From contig CM039195.1 in the NCBI GenBank assembly GCA_008360975.2, positions 12,143,010 through 12,207,009 of the forward strand: DNA of 64,000 bases, written 5' to 3'. Position numbers and translations under genes: made by a program. How positions within the stretch are numbered: the stretch's first letter is position 1; each line of letters begins with the position of its first letter. Shown one piece after another: positions 61,540 through 64,000 of the stretch. The DNA comes from Lichenostomus cassidix (taxonomy: Eukaryota > Chordata > Aves > Passeriformes > Meliphagidae). The notes under the pieces are model-generated. The model did no database searches, was not told where the DNA came from, and worked only from the letters and a program-made list of their open reading frames with translations.

Positions 61540-64000
61540 GGGAACAGGCAGGGTTGCTGTGCCAGCATTCCGAGGCGTTCCTGCAATCCCAACCTGGAGA
61601 GAGCACTGGGCTGGGACTGTGGCAATTCCACCCCTTGTGCCCCAGCCAAACCCACAGAAATGGTGATGCTTTAGGATTTTAGCTTCTATATTTTCATGTA
61701 TCTGTAACCCTGTTATTCTTTAGTGTATAACTCTAGACTCCATACAGGGTGCTGAGCTGCTGTTCTCTTGTTTTTAGACAAAACAATTCCTCTCTAAGCT
61801 CAAAATTCAAGGACATCTTATTGTCTCAGAGCCCCAAACAGCAGTGAATTGGGGGAGCAAACTTGGAGTAATTGACTTCATTACCCGAAGCTGTAATTGG
61901 AGGATTAACTCCCAATCTGCAAATAGACAAAACTTACAAAGTATGAAAAATTCATGACTTGCTGTCCATTTTGGGTGTAGCCCCTGGGTGGGCTGTGACT
62001 GCCCTGAATGCACCTGAAGGTTTTTCAATAAATATAACTGCTTTTATTCTCTTAACCTTGCCAAGCCTCTGTTTTAGGTAAGCCCACTCAGGCATCAAGG
62101 GATGGCCAGGGGAAGCACTGAGGGCATCACCCAAAGCACACAACTCTGCTCAGCCCCAGCCCTGCCAGCACAGCCTGAGCAATTAAACTCACATTTTTCA
62201 TATGCTCAGTGCCCCTCGTGCCTCGCTGCAGACAGGGAAATTAAGATTGGAGAGAAACATTAGCAGAGGTTCTCACTGACAGAGCTGGACTCCAAAGGAA
62301 CAAATTTCACTTACATCTTCTATCCTGCCTTTTGACACATCCTCCACTGACTGAATATGGATGGATTTGGCTGGGATTTGGCTTTTCCTCAGTGAGGCAG
62401 GATGAAACCATCCATTCTTTGCAGAAAGAGGGTATAAAAAGAACTCTAAAATCAGCCTATGTTTCATATTTAAGGCTATACTGTTGCATTATATATTTAT
62501 AAGCAAATACATAAACCAGGTCCCTAACATGTAAGTGTGAAACTAAGAACTTTGAAGTGTCAACAAGAAACCATATTAAATGCTTCATAAATCCCAAGCA
62601 TGTAAGGCGCTGGGAAGCTATCAATACATACACCAAACAATGTGGCATTTGCAATTAAAATGGTATTTGTACAGAAACCAGGACTAAAATTGGTACACAC
62701 ACAGATTACTAATGTGGTAGGTGAACTTGCGAAGGGAGGGAAAAAATAACTTCCAAGGCTTAATTGGATTATTTTGCTGCAACTGCAAAAACATAATCTA
62801 TCAGGCAAACAAAAATTCTCTATACTATCACATGTATTTAATTTTTAAAATAGTGAACTAATTAGAAAGTATTTCTGTCCATTTTATAACAGATACCATT
62901 TATAACATTCAGATTAGCAAATTCTAATTTCGATAATGTATTGTCAATTTGAGCTCATTTTCTGTGACAGAATGAGGAAAACCTCTATGTTGGGGTGTCA
63001 AGGAGGCAGCAGCTCACCTGGGCAGGGCAGGCAGGGACAGAGCAGAGGATGGAGCTGTGGAAAGCCCAGGCAGACTCAGAGCACAGATGCACTCATTAAT
63101 TGAAATGCCTAAAGATTTTCTTCGCCTCTTTCCCTCCTGCTCTCGATATACTTGCATGGTTTGATGGATTTAAGATTTTACACCCTTTACATCCTTCCTC
63201 ATTCCTACATTATATATATATTTTAAGGGTGAGAGTGATTGCTTTATTACCTAAACTGAGAGAGGAAATCAGTGTTCAGAGGTTCTCAGTAGCTCTATAA
63301 TATATTATGGTCAAAACGATCACATGCAGGAATCTTTTCAACCGTGGGGGGAAACAAAGTTAAAGGTACCATGAAGTCATCATTCTGTACTGCAGAGAAG
63401 ATGCTAAAATCTAGGAAAAAAACCCCAACACTTCAGGTGCTTTGAAGGGATTTGCATTTCTCTGCAAGGCATTTTTTCTCTTTGACTAAGGGTACTTTCT
63501 AGTTGAAATTGGTAACATCAATTACAGTTACAGCACTAAAAAACTGGAGAAAACACAACCATTCATTTTATAACCAATAACCCTTCAAGTTGACAAGGTT
63601 AACCTGAGTGGAGTCTCGTCCTTCTAACTGGAGAAGAAAACCCAAACCATTGCCATTTGTACTGAGGGTTCTTTCACTAACTTACAGCCACTGCCCAGAA
63701 ATTCATTTTGGACTTCCTACCTTCTCCTTGTCAGGAAATGTTTAACCAGATTCATTTTATCTTTTAACTGCACAGCCTCAGAAGGGACTCAGCCCCTTCT
63801 TGACTCACCTGGTGCCTGCAGGTTGCTCAGGTTAAAACCTGTAACCACTCATAATCCCCACTGAATTCCAATTTTTTAATTTTTTTTGGGGGGACACTGT
63901 TTGAAAGGTATTATCTCCTCCCCATTTATGTGTAATAAACAGAATTTCACAAACATTACTCTCATAAATGCCCTTTACTGTCCCCTCAGATCAGGCAGGA
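61540..64000. other. Non-coding stretch, no gene recognised
   Basis: No gene is seen up to the window edge. A short AT run lies at 63211-63220 and GC-richer patches at 62080-62180 and 63000-63080. Open frames on the minus strand between 62273 and 62808 overlap each other in different phases and are not recognisable. Confidence 0.55.

Overview
This window looks like vertebrate nuclear DNA, most probably from a bird. The clearest evidence is a set of CR1 retrotransposon 3' ends of the avian type. The best is at 54091-54335, with shorter ones at 31281-31350, 39873-39924 and 47068-47160. The base composition also fits: AT-leaning, CpG-poor, intron or gene-desert-like DNA with microsatellites and A-rich tracts. 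There is no bacterial, phage or organellar organisation: no dense open reading frames, ribosome binding sites, tRNA or rRNA genes, and no CRISPR array.

I do not recognise any protein-coding gene. The longest open frame is 179 codons at 23564-24103 and resembles no family I know. Open frames on both strands look like chance products of AT-rich DNA. The window is therefore intergenic, or lies inside one or more long introns. A few short stretches have good splice signals on both sides and one open frame. The best are 42 nt on the minus strand (38761-38802) and 51 nt on the plus strand (49313-49363). They are on opposite strands, so they cannot belong to one transcript, and neither matches a protein I can name.

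Layout. 1-5 kb: unremarkable, with a CRE plus TATA-like pair near 3030. 5.1-5.85 kb: a block that looks like a conserved non-coding element (CNE). 7.2-12.3 kb: more CNE-like blocks, with palindromic E-boxes and a small CpG-retaining patch. 16.9 kb: a perfect AT dinucleotide array. 19.9-20.3 kb: a poly-A tract followed by a CNE-like block. 23-33 kb: strand-asymmetric A/C-rich and T/G-rich tracts, and the first CR1 fragment. 35-49 kb: scattered CNE-like blocks, two CR1 remnants and most of the exon-like candidates. 53.6-57.3 kb: a homeodomain-motif-rich block, the best CR1, and the strongest CNE candidate (56890-57260). 61.3-61.5 kb: a second strong CNE candidate.

If the CNE readings are right, this is the sort of gene-poor DNA that surrounds, or forms introns of, a developmental regulator, with the blocks acting as distal enhancers. 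The target gene cannot be named from this window. Conservation was judged only from sequence texture (retained CpG, clustered homeodomain cores, little simple repeat), so every CNE call needs an alignment to other birds, reptiles or mammals.
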